A program made the translations under genes and the position numbers. A model generated the notes under the pieces. It was given only the letters and a program-made list of their open reading frames with translations, did no database searches and was not told the DNA's origin. A stretch of 64,000 nt of DNA from Unio delphinus (lineage: Eukaryota; Mollusca; Bivalvia; Unionida; Unionidae), in assembly GCA_029339505.1 (NCBI GenBank), contig JAQISU010000171.1, positions 924,001 through 988,000 of the forward strand, read 5' to 3'. Shown piece after piece: positions 11,940 through 23,529 of the stretch. How positions within the stretch are numbered: the stretch's first letter is position 1; each line of letters starts with the position of its first letter.

Positions 11940-13100
11940 CTAAAGGGCCTGGCTTTGGATTATATTCTTTGGGACATTTCCTGACAATACAGCCTGGCTT
12001 TGGATTATATTCTTTGGGACATTTCCTGACAATACAGCCTGGCTTTGGATTATATTCTTTGAGACATTTCCTGACAATACAGCCTGGCTTTGGATTATAA
12101 TCTTTGGGACATTTCCTGACAATACAGCCTGGCTTTGGATTATATTCTTTGGGTCATTTCCTGACAATACAGCCTGGCTTGGATTATATTCTTTGGGACA
12201 TTTCCTGACAAATTGAATACAGCCTGGCTTTGGATTATATTCTTTGGGACATTTCCTGACTATACAGCCTGGTTTTGGATTATATTCTTTGAGACATTTC
12301 CTGACAATACAGCCTGGCTTTGGATTATATTCTTTGGGTCATTTCCTGACAATACAGCCTGGCTTTGGATTATATTCTTTGGGACATTTCCTGACAATAC
12401 AGCCTGGCTTTGGATTATATTCTTTGAGACATTTCCTGACAATACAGCCTGGCTTTGGATTATAATCTTTGGGACATTTCCTGACAATACAGCCTGGCTT
12501 TGGATTATATTCTTTGGGTCATTTCCTGACAATACAGCCTGGCTTGGATTATATTCTTTGGGACATTTCCTGACAAATTGAATACAGCCTGGCTTTGGAT
12601 TATATTCTTTGGGACATTTCCTGACTATACAGCCTGGCTTTGGATTATATTCTTTGGGACATTTCCTGACAATACAGCCTGGCTTTGGATTATATTCTTT
12701 GGGACATTTCCTGACAATACAGCCTGGCTTTGGATTATATTCTTTGGGACATTTCCTGACAAATTGAATACAGCCTGGCTTTGGATTATAATCTTTGGGA
12801 CATTTCCTGACTATACAGCCTAGCTTTGGATTATATTCTTTGGGACATTTCCTGACAATACAGCCTGGCTTTGGATTATATTCTTTGGGACATTTCCTGA
12901 CAATACAGCCTGGCTTTGGATTATATTCTTTGGGACATTTCCTGGCAATACAGCCTGGCTTTGGATTATATTCTTTGGGACATTTCCTGACAATACAGCC
13001 TGGCTTTGGATTACATTCTTTGGGACATTTCCTGACAATACAGCCTGGCTTTGGATTACATTCTTTGGGACATTTCCTGACAATACAGCCTGGCTTTAAA
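11940..13100. repeat. 45-bp minisatellite, family B
   Basis: About 25 near-identical units of CCTGGCTTTGGATTATATTC then TTTGGGACATTTCCTGACAA. Occasional +4/+5-bp variants (CAAATTGAATAC) recur at about 360-bp and 180-bp intervals, showing block duplication. 45 bp is divisible by three, hence long spurious frames on both strands. 13101-13537 is diverged remains of the same family. Confidence 0.93.
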
Positions 13101-13537
13101 ATGTATTTTATGAGTCGTTTTGCAACTCCATAGCCAGCTTTTTGATTATATTCCATGGGACATTTCATGATTACTGGGCAGGACTTTTCATTTCACAACT
13201 ACCGGACCAGGCCTCTGACTCTATTCTATGTGAAATTTCATGATTACTGCACTGGACTTTTCATTTCCTGAGTACAGGGCCAGGCATTTCATTATATTCT
13301 TGGGAGCCTATTGGGTGCTGAAAATTGTCATTAAACCCTACAACAACAACTACAACAACAACATTATATTATATGTTACATTTCATAACTACACATTCAG
13401 GCTTTTCATTGTATGTTACATTTCATGACAACAGGGCCAGGCATTTCATTATATTCCATGGGATATTTTGTGAAGCCAAGCATTTCATTATATTCCTTGG
13501 AAAATATTTTAGCTTAATATGTAAACAATAAATGATG

Positions 13538-13783
13538 TTATTGTTATTGTTATTTTAGGGTTTAACACCATTTTTCAGCACACAATAGGCTATACATGGC
13601 AGCCAGTGTTATTGGTGGAGGAAGAAACTGGGGAAAGAACCACTGACCCACGAGAAGCTACTGGCAAGCTTTCTCACATAACTACATTAGCCAAATCTTA
13701 GACTCGAACCCACGCAGACAGAGGTGAGACGGCAGTGATCTGTAACGGAAAGCCCTTTAGATTGCTTGGCCACTTGGGGCCCC
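13538..13783 (-). mobile_element. tRNA-derived SINE, copy 2
   Basis: Same family as copies 1 and 3. The tail is a TTATTG repeat rather than a poly-T run. The left flank ends AATAAATGATG and the right begins AATAACAAATGATG, an imperfect target duplication. It lies 34 bp downstream of the donor of the exon at 13817. Confidence 0.88.
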
Positions 13784-13816
13784 AATAACAAATGATGAAG
13801 GAAGAAAATAACATAC

Positions 13817-13974
13817 GAGTAATTTGGATGGACAGCATGGGCTTGATCTGCACTGATCATGTAGGACTTAGGTATTGCTTCCTGAAATGCTGTCTGTGAT
13901 CCTCCACTACTAAGTCGGTGTAATACCATCTCCTGTAGTGCTGACTGAGCACCCTGGGCACTCTGTGAGCCCAC
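13817..13974 (-). CDS. DNPEP: Aspartyl aminopeptidase, exon 5
   Basis: 158 nt between acceptor TTTTAG (13975) and donor TC|GTATGT (13816), phase 0 in and phase 2 out. It encodes [11 protein letters not shown], then [24 protein letters not shown]. The Asp of ISADQAHA is a zinc ligand of M18 enzymes, so this is a catalytic exon. Its first 32 nt and the acceptor are the seed of the satellite immediately upstream. Confidence 0.95.
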
Positions 13975-15785
13975 CTAAAACATAAAAACAATACTTAGTA
14001 TAATAAAGACTGAGTACACTGGGCACTCTGTGGGCCCTCCTAAAACATAAAAACAATACTAAGTATAAGAAAGATTGAGTACACTGGGCACTCTGTGAGT
14101 CCACCTAAAACATAAAAACAATACTAAGTATAAGAAAGATTGAGTACACTGGGCACTCTGTGAGTCCACCTAAAACATAAAAACAATACTAAGTATAAGA
14201 AAGATTGAGTACACTGGGCACTCTGTGAGTCCACCTAAAACATAAAAACAATACTAAGTTTAAAATTGAGTACACTGTATACTCTGTGAGTCCACCTAAA
14301 ACATAAAAACAATACTAAGTATAAGAAAGATTGAGTACACTGGGCACTCTGTGAGTCCACCTAAAACATAAAAACAATACTAAGTTTAAGATTGAGTACA
14401 CTGGGCACTCTGTGAGTCCACCTAAAACATAAAAACAATACTAAGTTTAAGATTGAGTACACTGGGCACTCTGTGAGTCCACCTAAAACATAAAAACAAT
14501 ACTAAGTATAAGAAAGATTGAGTACACTGGGCACTCTGTGAGTCCACCTAAAACATAAAAACAATACTAAGTTTAAAATTGAGTACACTGTATACTCTGT
14601 GAGTCCACCTAAAACATAAAAACAATACTAAGTATAAGAAAGATTGAGTACACTGGGCACTCTGTGAGTCCACCTAAAACATAAAAACAATACTAAGTAT
14701 AAGAAAGATTGAGTACACTGGGCACTCTGTGAGCCCACCTAAAACATAAAAACAATACTAAGTTTAAGATTGAGTACACTGTATACTCTGCGAGCAAACC
14801 TAAAACATAAAAACAATACTAAGTATAAGAAAGATTGAGTACACTGGGCACTCTGTGAGCCCATCTAAAACATAAAAACAATACTAAGTTTAAGATTGAG
14901 TACACTGTATACTCTGTGAGTCCACCTAAAACATAAAAACAATACTAAGTATAAGAAAGATTGAGTACACTGGGCACTCTGTGAGCCCACCTAAAACATA
15001 AAAACAATACTAAGTTTAAGATTGAGTACACTGTATACTCTGTGAGTCCACCTAAAACATAAAAACAATACTAAGTATAAGAAAGATTGAGTACACTGGG
15101 CACTCTGTGAGCCCACCTAAAACATAAAAACAATACTAAGTTTAAGATTGAGTACACTGGGCACTCTGTGAGCCCACCTAAAACATAAAAACAATACTAA
15201 GTTTAAGATTGAGTACACTGTATACTCTGTGAGTCCACCTAAAACATAAAAACAATACCAAGTATAAGAAAGATTGAGTACACTGGGCACTCTGTGAGTC
15301 CACCTAAAACATAAAAACAATACTAAGTTTAAGATTGAGTACACTGGGCACTCTGTGAGTCCACCTAAAACATAAAAACAATACTAAGTTTAAGATTGAG
15401 TACACTGGGCACTCTGTGAGTCCACCTAAAACATAAAAACAATACTAAGTATAAGAAAGATTGAGTACAATGGGCACTCTGTGAGTCCACCATAAACATA
15501 AAAACAATACTAAGTTTAAGATTGAGTACACTGGGCACTCTGTGAGTCCACCTAAAACATAAAAACAATACTAAGTTTAAGATTGAGTACACTGGGCACT
15601 CTGTGAGTCCACCTAAAACATAAAAACAATACTAAGTATAAGAAAGATTGAGTACACTGGGCACTCTGTGAGCCCACCTAAAACATAAAAACAATACTAA
15701 GTTTAAGATTGAGTACACTGTATACTCTTTGATGAGTTACACTGTATACTCTGTGATGAGTACACTGTATACTCTGTGAGCAACC
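13975..15785 (-). repeat. 65/61-bp satellite made of a splice acceptor plus exon start
   Basis: About 28 units in two length classes: 65 bp with AAGTATAAGAAAGATTG and 61 bp with AAGTTTAAGATTG. On the minus strand every unit reads intron end TTTTTATGTTTTAG, then a 32-nt copy of the first 32 nt of the exon at 13974 with about four substitutions, then back into intron. Array and exon are contiguous and in the same orientation. The last units before 15785 are truncated. Confidence 0.93.
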
Positions 15786-16124
15786 CTTATGGAACTGGCA
15801 ATGCTGACTTCAATGCCCACTTGAAAATTAAAAATAATTTTATATATAATCATGATAAATTATTTCAAAATAAAACATCTACCAGTAGTCTTATAAAGAG
15901 TGTTTGTTAACATAGCTAAATTAAAATCAATTTCAGAATCATAATGTTTACACAACAAACAGGAATCTGAGTATAGTGAATGAGATATGTATGACACTAG
16001 AATGTGTAAACACTATCAGAAATGACTGGCCAAGGAGTTTACTGTCCAAAATAGGTCTATAAAAATATGTCCCTTTTGCCGGTGTGCATCATATATTGAC
16101 AAGTTTGTAAAACAAAAACATATC

Positions 16125-16615
16125 AAAGTAGTATACAGATTAAAGTCTAGACAACGCAACCCTATCAAAGTAGTATACAGATTAAAGTCTAGACAACACA
16201 ACCCTATCAAAGTAGTATACAGATTAAAGTCTAGACAACACAACCCTATCAAAGTAGTATACAGATTAAAGTCTAGACAACACAACCCTATCAAAGTAGT
16301 ATACAGATTAAAGTCTAGACAACACAACCCTATCAAAGTAGTATACAGATTAAAGTCTAGACAACACAACCCTATCAAAGTAGTATACAGATTAAAGTCT
16401 AGACAACACAACCCTATCAAAGTAGTATACAGATTAAAATCTGGACAACACAACCCTATCAAGTAGCATACAGATTTAAATCTGGACAACACAACCCTAT
16501 CAAGTAGCATACAGATTTAAATCTGGACAACACAACCCTATCAAAGTAGCATCCAGATTAAAATCTGGACAACACAACCCTATCAAGTAGCATACAGATT
16601 TAAATCTGGACAACA
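16125..16615. repeat. 42-bp minisatellite, about 11 units
   Basis: Unit AGTAGTATACAGATTAAAGT followed by CTAGACAACACAACCCTATC. The last four units (from about 16435) form a diverged class with CTGGACAA. 15786-16124 is unique sequence with nothing recognisable. Confidence 0.92.
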
Positions 16616-17622
16616 CAAACATTTGAGAGTTTAATGTTTTTTCTGAGTTATTATAGAAACTGTAAGTGGCCGAATCACAAAGCATATAACGGCCGAAGGG
16701 CATTATGAAACCCATGTGAGTTTACAACTGACAGTTTGTACCATGATAAACTTAGAAATGTTAAGCTCTTATAATTGCAATTATTTATAATTTTAGTTAT
16801 TTTTATTGTTGTTTTGATTTTTTAAAGATATTTCCTATCAGTTTTAAAGTCTGTATAAAAGTATGAATTCTTGTTGAGGCATTTACAAAACAGAGAATTC
16901 TCCATCTGGAACATAATAGCTACGTCGATATCAAACAAAAAATTCTATCAAAGGGAGGCAATCTAAGATTTTGTACATTCCACAGCAGAGTCTTAATCTT
17001 TAATCTAAATTGGTTCAGACTATTTTTTCTGAGTTCAATACTGAAAGTAACGGATTTTGCTTGACATATGAATGACTTTTGGATTTGATGTTATCATGAG
17101 TTCCATTGTGAATCTTTATTCTTAAGGCATGTGAGTTTTTGCGTCTCTAAATCTATTTTTTGTGCTAATTAACAGTTTAGATTACATACAGGGTCAAACT
17201 TACAAATGAAACTAAGTCTTTCGGTAAATCTTTATAATGATGGGGGGATCCAATAGTCCAACAGTGCAAGAAATCGACACTAACAGCTATGATGAGGTGT
17301 TGCGAATCTTCAACACACACACCCCACAATGTAACTATCAAGGTTGGCATCTGTGACTGTAGGACTGTGAATAAAATTGTTATAATGTTAGTTTTTGATC
17401 CATCCTCCTCCCAATCCATGTATCCATATACCTATATTTCTAAAATTTATTTGTAACGATCCTCAGTGAATGTGCTGTAAACTTAATGTTCTTGGCAGAT
17501 TTTGAGTTTTCGATCTTTTTTTTTCTTCAAACTGGCAAAAATAAATAATAAGTTATATTCATAAAACATCAAAATTACAAAAAATATTTAAGTGATTAAT
17601 CATGTGCTCAGGAAAATATTAC
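16616..17622 (-). other. DNPEP: Unique intronic sequence, intron 4
   Basis: No repeat or transposon seen. An 80-codon open frame at 17177-17419 has no recognisable motif and no splice support; I treat it as chance. Confidence 0.45.
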
Positions 17623-17703
17623 CTCTTCATTGTCAAAGAGAGAAATCATCCTTATGTTTGGGTCCTGTTGTAGACTCTCATCCTCACAAGCCTGAATAAG
17701 GCC
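17623..17703 (-). CDS. DNPEP: Aspartyl aminopeptidase, exon 4 (Glu-Glu active-site exon)
   Basis: 81 nt, 27 codons, phase 0/0, acceptor CTTTCAG (17704) and donor GAG|GTAATA (17622). It encodes NIRMISLFDNEE; the adjacent pair of Glu in DNEE is the catalytic base plus zinc ligand of M18 peptidases. The next exon continues directly with VGSQSAQ, as in the family. Confidence 0.95.
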
Positions 17704-17800
17704 CTGAAAGATAAAATGTTGCAATAATTGTGGCATCCAATACTAAATAAGGCCCTGAAAGATAAAATGTTGCAATAATTGTGGCATCCAATACTATATA
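17704..17800 (-). repeat. Tandem duplication of a splice acceptor region
   Basis: About 54 bp present twice. Both copies contain the intron end with TTTCAG and the first nine bases of the exon (GGCCTTATT). The outer copy at about 17748-17757 is a decoy acceptor upstream of the used one. Confidence 0.85.
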
Positions 17801-18200
17801 CATTGCATGTGTGAGATCACCCAGATCACTGAATGGCATATTATACTGTATACAGTACATGTGTGAGATCACCCATATCATCAAATGGCATATCATACTG
17901 TATACATGTGAGATCTCATTGATCACTGAATGGAATATTATACTTAATATAGCACATGTTAGATCTCTCAGATCATCAAACAGCATAATATACTGTATAC
18001 AGTACATGTATGAGATCACCCAGATCATCAGATGGCATACCAAATCGTATACAATATATATGTAGAACCTCAGAGATCGTCATGTGGCATACTATGCTGT
18101 ATACAATACATGTGTGAGATCTCCCATATCATCAGGTGGCATATTATACTGTACACAGGTCATGTGTGAGATCATCAAATGGCATCCTATACTATTTATG
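17800..18200. repeat. Degenerate ~50-bp tandem repeat
   Basis: About eight copies around TGTGAGATCACCCAGATCAT and GGCATATTATACTGTATACA. 18200-18690 after it is unique sequence without recognisable content. Confidence 0.85.
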
Positions 18201-18689
18201 TTATATGTGATGTCATGTATAATTACTGTGCATTGCTTTTTTCTCCATGATTATATGTTTTGCATGTGTATTTTGTAAAATGACCTTATTCTAAAATCAA
18301 GTGTTCACCTGACTAGTGATATTGATCTTGTAAACAACATAATACATAGCTAATATTTCTCTTAAGTATAGATTAAATATTATCATAATCAATGGAGATT
18401 TTAACCTGATCTGAGTGTAGGATATTGCTATTTCCCCATGAAAATAACATGGTGTACCTAGTCTTTGCCATGTTTTATAATTTTAGTAATAGACCTGGCC
18501 TTGTTGACAATATTAAATGTTCTACAAAATGAACTTTTGACTCTCATCCTGGTTCTATTTTTGAGTTTTAGGGGGAAAAGAGTAGTTTTAAATTGGCTAG
18601 TTAATACACAGTATCATCCTTAGTAGTTTCAATGGTTTCATAAAACACATAACACCTGCTAGCAGTGACCTAGTTTACCGGCAGGTTAA

Positions 18690-19105
18690 GCACTTTTCAC
18701 AATACACATCTCACCTGCTAACTCTAATCCGATGTACTGGTATGATCAAACCTTTCATAAAACACATCTCACCTGCTAACTCTAATCCAATGTACTGGTA
18801 TGATCAAACCTTTCATAAAACACATCTCACCTGCTAACACTAATATGATGTACTGGTATGATCAAACCTTCCATAAAACACATCTCACCTGCTAACTCTA
18901 ATCCGATGTACTGGTAAGATCAAACCTTTCATAAAACGCATCTCACATGCTAACACTAATATGATGTACTGGTAAGATCAAAACTTTCATAAAACATATC
19001 TCACCTGCTAACACTAATCGATGTACTGGTATGATCAAAACTTTCATAAAACACAGCTCACCTGCTAACACTAATTTGATGTACTGGTATGATCAAAACT
19101 TTCAA
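18690..19105. repeat. 58-bp minisatellite, about seven units
   Basis: Unit CATAAAACACATCTCACCTG, CTAACACTAATCCGATGTAC, TGGTATGATCAAACCTTT. Confidence 0.9.
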
Positions 19106-20070
19106 AACATTTGCCACAATATTAATTTAAGAAACCAATGTTTGATTGAATAACATCAAGATTCTCTCTGGTATTAAATAACCTGTAAGTTCAGGCTGAG
19201 TTGTTGAAGATGAACTAGCAGGCTGATGTTTATTAGCTTTTCCGTGCTCTTGTATGTCATGGATGTCTCCATGCCCAATAGCGAAATCACATTACACAAT
19301 TTGCAAAACGTAAAGTTTTTCCTTTACTAGATGGTTTTACAAATCTAAACAAAATGACACAATTGTTCTTCCAGTTCTGTTTTCTTGTTTTTCATGGAAA
19401 AAATTCTAACTATTCTGCTTTCCTTTTCAATATTATTAGAAGTTGAATATTACCAAGATGAGATTCAGTGATAGCAGCAACTGTTTTCAAAATCCAATAT
19501 GGCAGTTAAAGACAGGCATGGTTGACTCGATTTTGAATGAACCAATTATATTTTAGAACTCTATTCCTATATACTTGTGATACATTTCTATCAGAATGGA
19601 AGTGTATACCTGTTCTAAACAGAAAATTGCAAGGAACTTTCCATTTTTAAATTGTACCAAAAAATTTATTTTTAGCAACAAAAAAAAATCCACCTATATT
19701 CAGGTCCAAAATATGGGACAAACAAGACACTTGGCAGGTATGGTGAGCATGTATTTTTGTGTGTGCATTGTATGTTTGTGTGTGTGTTGTATATTTGAAT
19801 GCATGTTGTGTATTTGTACGTATGGTGAATGTTTGTATGTGTGTTGTATGTTTGTATCTGAGTATTATTTTGGTACTGAATACTGTTCAAAAACTGGCTT
19901 CTCTTCAATGATACTCTAAGGGAGGTTAGTCTTAATAACTTGTATATTCTAAGTTTGCATACATTTGTTTGTGTATCTATCTGTGACAGGTAGACAGAGA
20001 GCTCCATATGATAAGAGTATGAAACATATATAAACATAAATAAAATGGCCAAGAGAGATTGATGTCAGAC
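19106..20070 (-). other. DNPEP: Intron 3 unique sequence
   Basis: Contains a TG-rich low-complexity stretch at about 19745-19865. On the minus strand 19190-19300 has an open frame ending in ACAG|GTTATT that looks mildly protein-like, but M18 proteins need no residues here and I do not call an exon. Confidence 0.45.
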
Positions 20071-20148
20071 CTCACAAGCAGCATAAGCATTTAGTAGGTT
20101 GTCCAATCTTGGTGAGAAAATAAATTCCTCCAGAGCTCCACCTATCAC
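20071..20148 (-). CDS. DNPEP: Aspartyl aminopeptidase, exon 3
   Basis: 78 nt, 26 codons, phase 0/0, acceptor GTTGCAG (20149) and donor GAG|GTCTGA (20070). It encodes VIGGALEEFIFSPRLDNLL; the Asp in the FxPRLDN signature bridges the two zinc ions in the family. It joins exon 2 (ending TQPS) and exon 4 (starting GLIQAC) without missing residues. Confidence 0.95.
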
Positions 20149-20289
20149 CTGCAACAAATAATAATGACCAATTATTATCATAATCAATCACCCAATATTT
20201 AAACTTGGATTATCTAAATTACAATTGCAAAATAATTCAGAAAATGTCATCACATTCAAACAAAGGGTGTCCAAATTTATGAAGTACAG

Positions 20290-21170
20290 AGCTTGGCAAC
20301 TTTATAATTAACACAAACTAATTAGGAATCTGGATATGAATTACACACATTAACTGGGTAAAAGGCCTGATACCCAAGTACAAGTAGGGAATCATATATG
20401 AATTACACACATTAACTGGGTAAAAGGCCTAATACCCAAGTACAAGTAAGGAATCTGATATGAATTACATTAACTGGGTAAAAGGCCTAATACCCAAGTA
20501 CAAGTAGGGAATCTGGATATGAATTACACACATTAACTGGGTACAAGGCTTAATACCCAAGTACAAGTACAAGGAATCTGATATGAATTACACACATTAA
20601 CTGGGTACAAGGCCTGAGTACAAGTAAGGAATCTGGATATGAATTACACACATTAACTGGGTAAAAGGCCTAATACCCAAGTACAAGTAGGGAATCTGGA
20701 TATGAATTACACACATTAACTGGGTACAAGGCCTAATACCCAAGTACAAGCAAGGAATCTGATATGAATTACATTAACTGGGTAAAAGGCCTAATACCCA
20801 AGTACAAGCAATGAATCTGGATATGAATTACACACATTAACTGGGTAAAAGGCCTAATACCCAAGTACAAGCAAGGAATCTGATATGAATTACATTAACT
20901 GGGTAAAAGGCCTAATACCCAAGTACAAGTAAGGAATCTGGATATGAATTACACACATTAACTGGGTAAAAGGCCTAATACCCAAGTACAAGCAAGGAAT
21001 CTGATATGAATTACATTAACTGGGTAAAAGGCCTAATACCCAAGTACAAGCAAGGAATCTGGATATGAATTACACACATTAACTGGGTAAAAGGCCTGAT
21101 ACCCAAGTACAAGTAAGGAATCTGATATGAATTACACACATTAACTGGGTACAAGGCCTAATACCCAAGT
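20290..21170. repeat. ~62-bp minisatellite, about 14 units
   Basis: Unit GGAATCTGGATATGAATTAC, ACACATTAACTGGGTAAAAG, GCCTAATACCCAAGTACAAG. A subset lacks ACACA after AATTAC; long and short units alternate over 20750-21060, showing a dimeric higher-order unit. Confidence 0.9.
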
Positions 21171-21298
21171 TCCAAACATCATGACAAAGCTGTATTTACA
21201 ATGTAACTGTACTTGTGACCTGTAGTCCTCATTCAAAAGACCATGAAGAATCAAGGTTATGATGTTTACACAATAAATGGGTCTACGATTGATGCACT

Positions 21299-21300
<2 letters not shown>

Positions 21301-21334
<34 letters not shown>

Positions 21335-21569
21335 GTTTAACGCCATTTTTCAGCACAATATATAGGCTATACATGGCGGCCAGTATTAGTGGTGGAGGAA
21401 GAAACCGGAAAAACCCCGGAAAGAACCACCGACCCACGAGAAGCTACTGGCAAGCTTTCTCACTTGACTACATTAGCCGAATCTTAGACTCGAACCCACG
21501 CAGACAGAGGTGAGATGGCAGTGGTCCGTAACGGACAGCGCTTTAGACCACTCGGCCACTCGGGGCCCC
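21301..21569 (-). mobile_element. tRNA-derived SINE, copy 3 (best preserved)
   Basis: Minus-strand SINE. The head carries an A-box-like TGGCCGAGTGG and a B-box-like GGGTTCGAGTC, so it derives from a tRNA (Ser/Leu-type by its class II look). A conserved core follows, then the tail CTGAAAAATGGCGTTAAACC and about 31 A (T on the plus strand). The target duplication TGCACTAA lies at 21293-21300 and 21570-21577. The long pure A tail suggests it is the youngest of the three copies. Confidence 0.95.
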
Positions 21570-21574
21570 TGCAC

Positions 21575-23335
21575 TAATTTAATAGACCATGAAAAATACT
21601 AGCTATGATGTACCCAATAACAGGACAATGTTTTAAAGACCATGAGAAATACTAGCTATGATGTACCCAATAACAGGGCCTAGTTTTAAAGACAAAGAGA
21701 AATACTAGCTATGATGTACACAATAACAGGGCCTAGTTTTAAAGACAAAGAGAAATACTAGCTATGATGTACCCAATAACAGGACCTTGTTTTAAAGACA
21801 AAGAGAAATACTAGCTATGATGTACACAATAACAGGACCTTGTTTTAAAGACAAAGAGAAATACTAGCTATGATGTACACAATAACAGGACCTTGTTTTA
21901 AAGACAAAGAGAAATAATAGCTATGATGTACACAATAACAAGACCTTGTTTTAAAGACAAAGAGAAATACTAGCTATGATGTACCCAATAACAGGGCCTA
22001 GTTTTAAAGACAAAGAGAAATACTAGCTATGATGTACACAATAACAGGGCCTAGTTTTAAAGACAAAGAGAAATACTAGCTATGATGTACCCAATAACAG
22101 GACCTTGTTTTAAAGACAAAGAGAAATACTAGCTATGATGTACCCAATAACAGGACCTTGTTTTAAAGACAAAGAGAAATACTAGCTATGATGTACACAA
22201 TAACAGGACCTTGTTTTAAAGACAAAGAGAAATACTAGCTATGATGTACACAATAACAGGACCTTGTTTTAAAGACAAAGAGAAATACTAGCTATGATGT
22301 ACACAATAACAGGACCTTGTTTTAAAGACAAAGAGAAATACTAGCTATGATGTAACCCAATAACAGGGCCTTGTTTTAAAGACAAAGAGAAATACTAGCT
22401 ATGATGTACACAATAACAGGACCTTGTTTTAAAGACAAAGAGAAATACTAGCTATGATGTACACAATAACAGGACCTAGTTTTAAAGACCATGAGAAATA
22501 TGGTTTATGATGTACACAATAACATGGCCTCGTTTTAAAGACCATGAGAAATATGGGTTATGATGTACACAATAACATGGCCTTGTTTTAAAGACCACGA
22601 GGAATATGGGTTATGATGTACACAATAACAGGGCCTTGTTTTAAAGACCACGAGGAATATGGGTTATGCTGTACACAATAACAGGGCCTTGTTTTAAAGA
22701 CCACGAGGAATATGGGTTATGATGTACACAATAACAGGGCCTTGTTTTAAAGACCACGAGGAATATGGGTTATGCTGTACACAATAACAGGACCTAGTTT
22801 TAAAGACCATGAGGAATATGGGTTATGATGTACACAATAACATGGCCTTGTTTTAAAGACCATGAGAAATATGGGTTATGATGTACACAATAACATGGCC
22901 TTGTTTTAAAGACCATGAGAAATACTAGCTATGATGTACTCAATAACAGGACCTAGTTTTAAAGACAAAGAGAAATACTAGCTATGATGTACCCAATAAC
23001 AGGGCCTAGTTTTAAAGACCATGAGGAATATGGGTTATGATGTACACAATAACATGGCCTTGTTTTAAAGACCACAAGGAATATGGGTTATGATGTACCC
23101 AATAACAGGACCTAGTTTAAAGACCACGAGGAATATGGGTTATAATGTACATAATAACAGGACCTAGTTTTAAAGAATATGGATTATGATGTACCCAATA
23201 ACAGGGCCTAGTTTTTAAAGACCATGAGGAATATGGGTTATGATATACACAATAACAGGGCCATGTTTTAAAGACCACGAGGAATATGGGTTATGATGTA
23301 CCCAATAACAGGACCTAGTACTCACAGCTCAATCA
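21575..23335. repeat. 53-bp minisatellite, about 33 units
   Basis: Unit TTTTAAAGACAAAGAGAAAT, ACTAGCTATGATGTACACAA, TAACAGGACCTTG. Two sequence classes (ACTAGCTATG and ATGGGTTATG) occupy left and right parts with a few exchanges. Diverged copies occur at 21225-21300 and 25780-26060. Confidence 0.93.
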
Positions 23336-23529
23336 AGGCTTGTCACATGGGAACACAAGCTAAATGGTTAAATAGTTGAGGCAGGCAACTAACTCTCACT
23401 GAACAAGTACATGTATTTGTAGCTTGATGACAAGAATTGTCGACTTGAAACAAAGTGAGTGCTGCCTTCACAAATCAAGGGCTTACGAGGCCACATGCAC
23501 TGCATGTATATGTATATGGTACACGGTAC
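23336..23529. other. Unique spacer between two arrays
   Basis: No recognisable content. Confidence 0.5.

Noticed and set aside
12213..13168. Long frames with a repeated 15-residue pattern
   Set aside because: Translation of the 45-bp minisatellite, present in several frames and on both strands.
19190..19300. Possible extra exon on the minus strand
   Set aside because: The frame looks mildly protein-like and ends at a possible donor, but no acceptor is visible and M18 proteins are contiguous across this intron.
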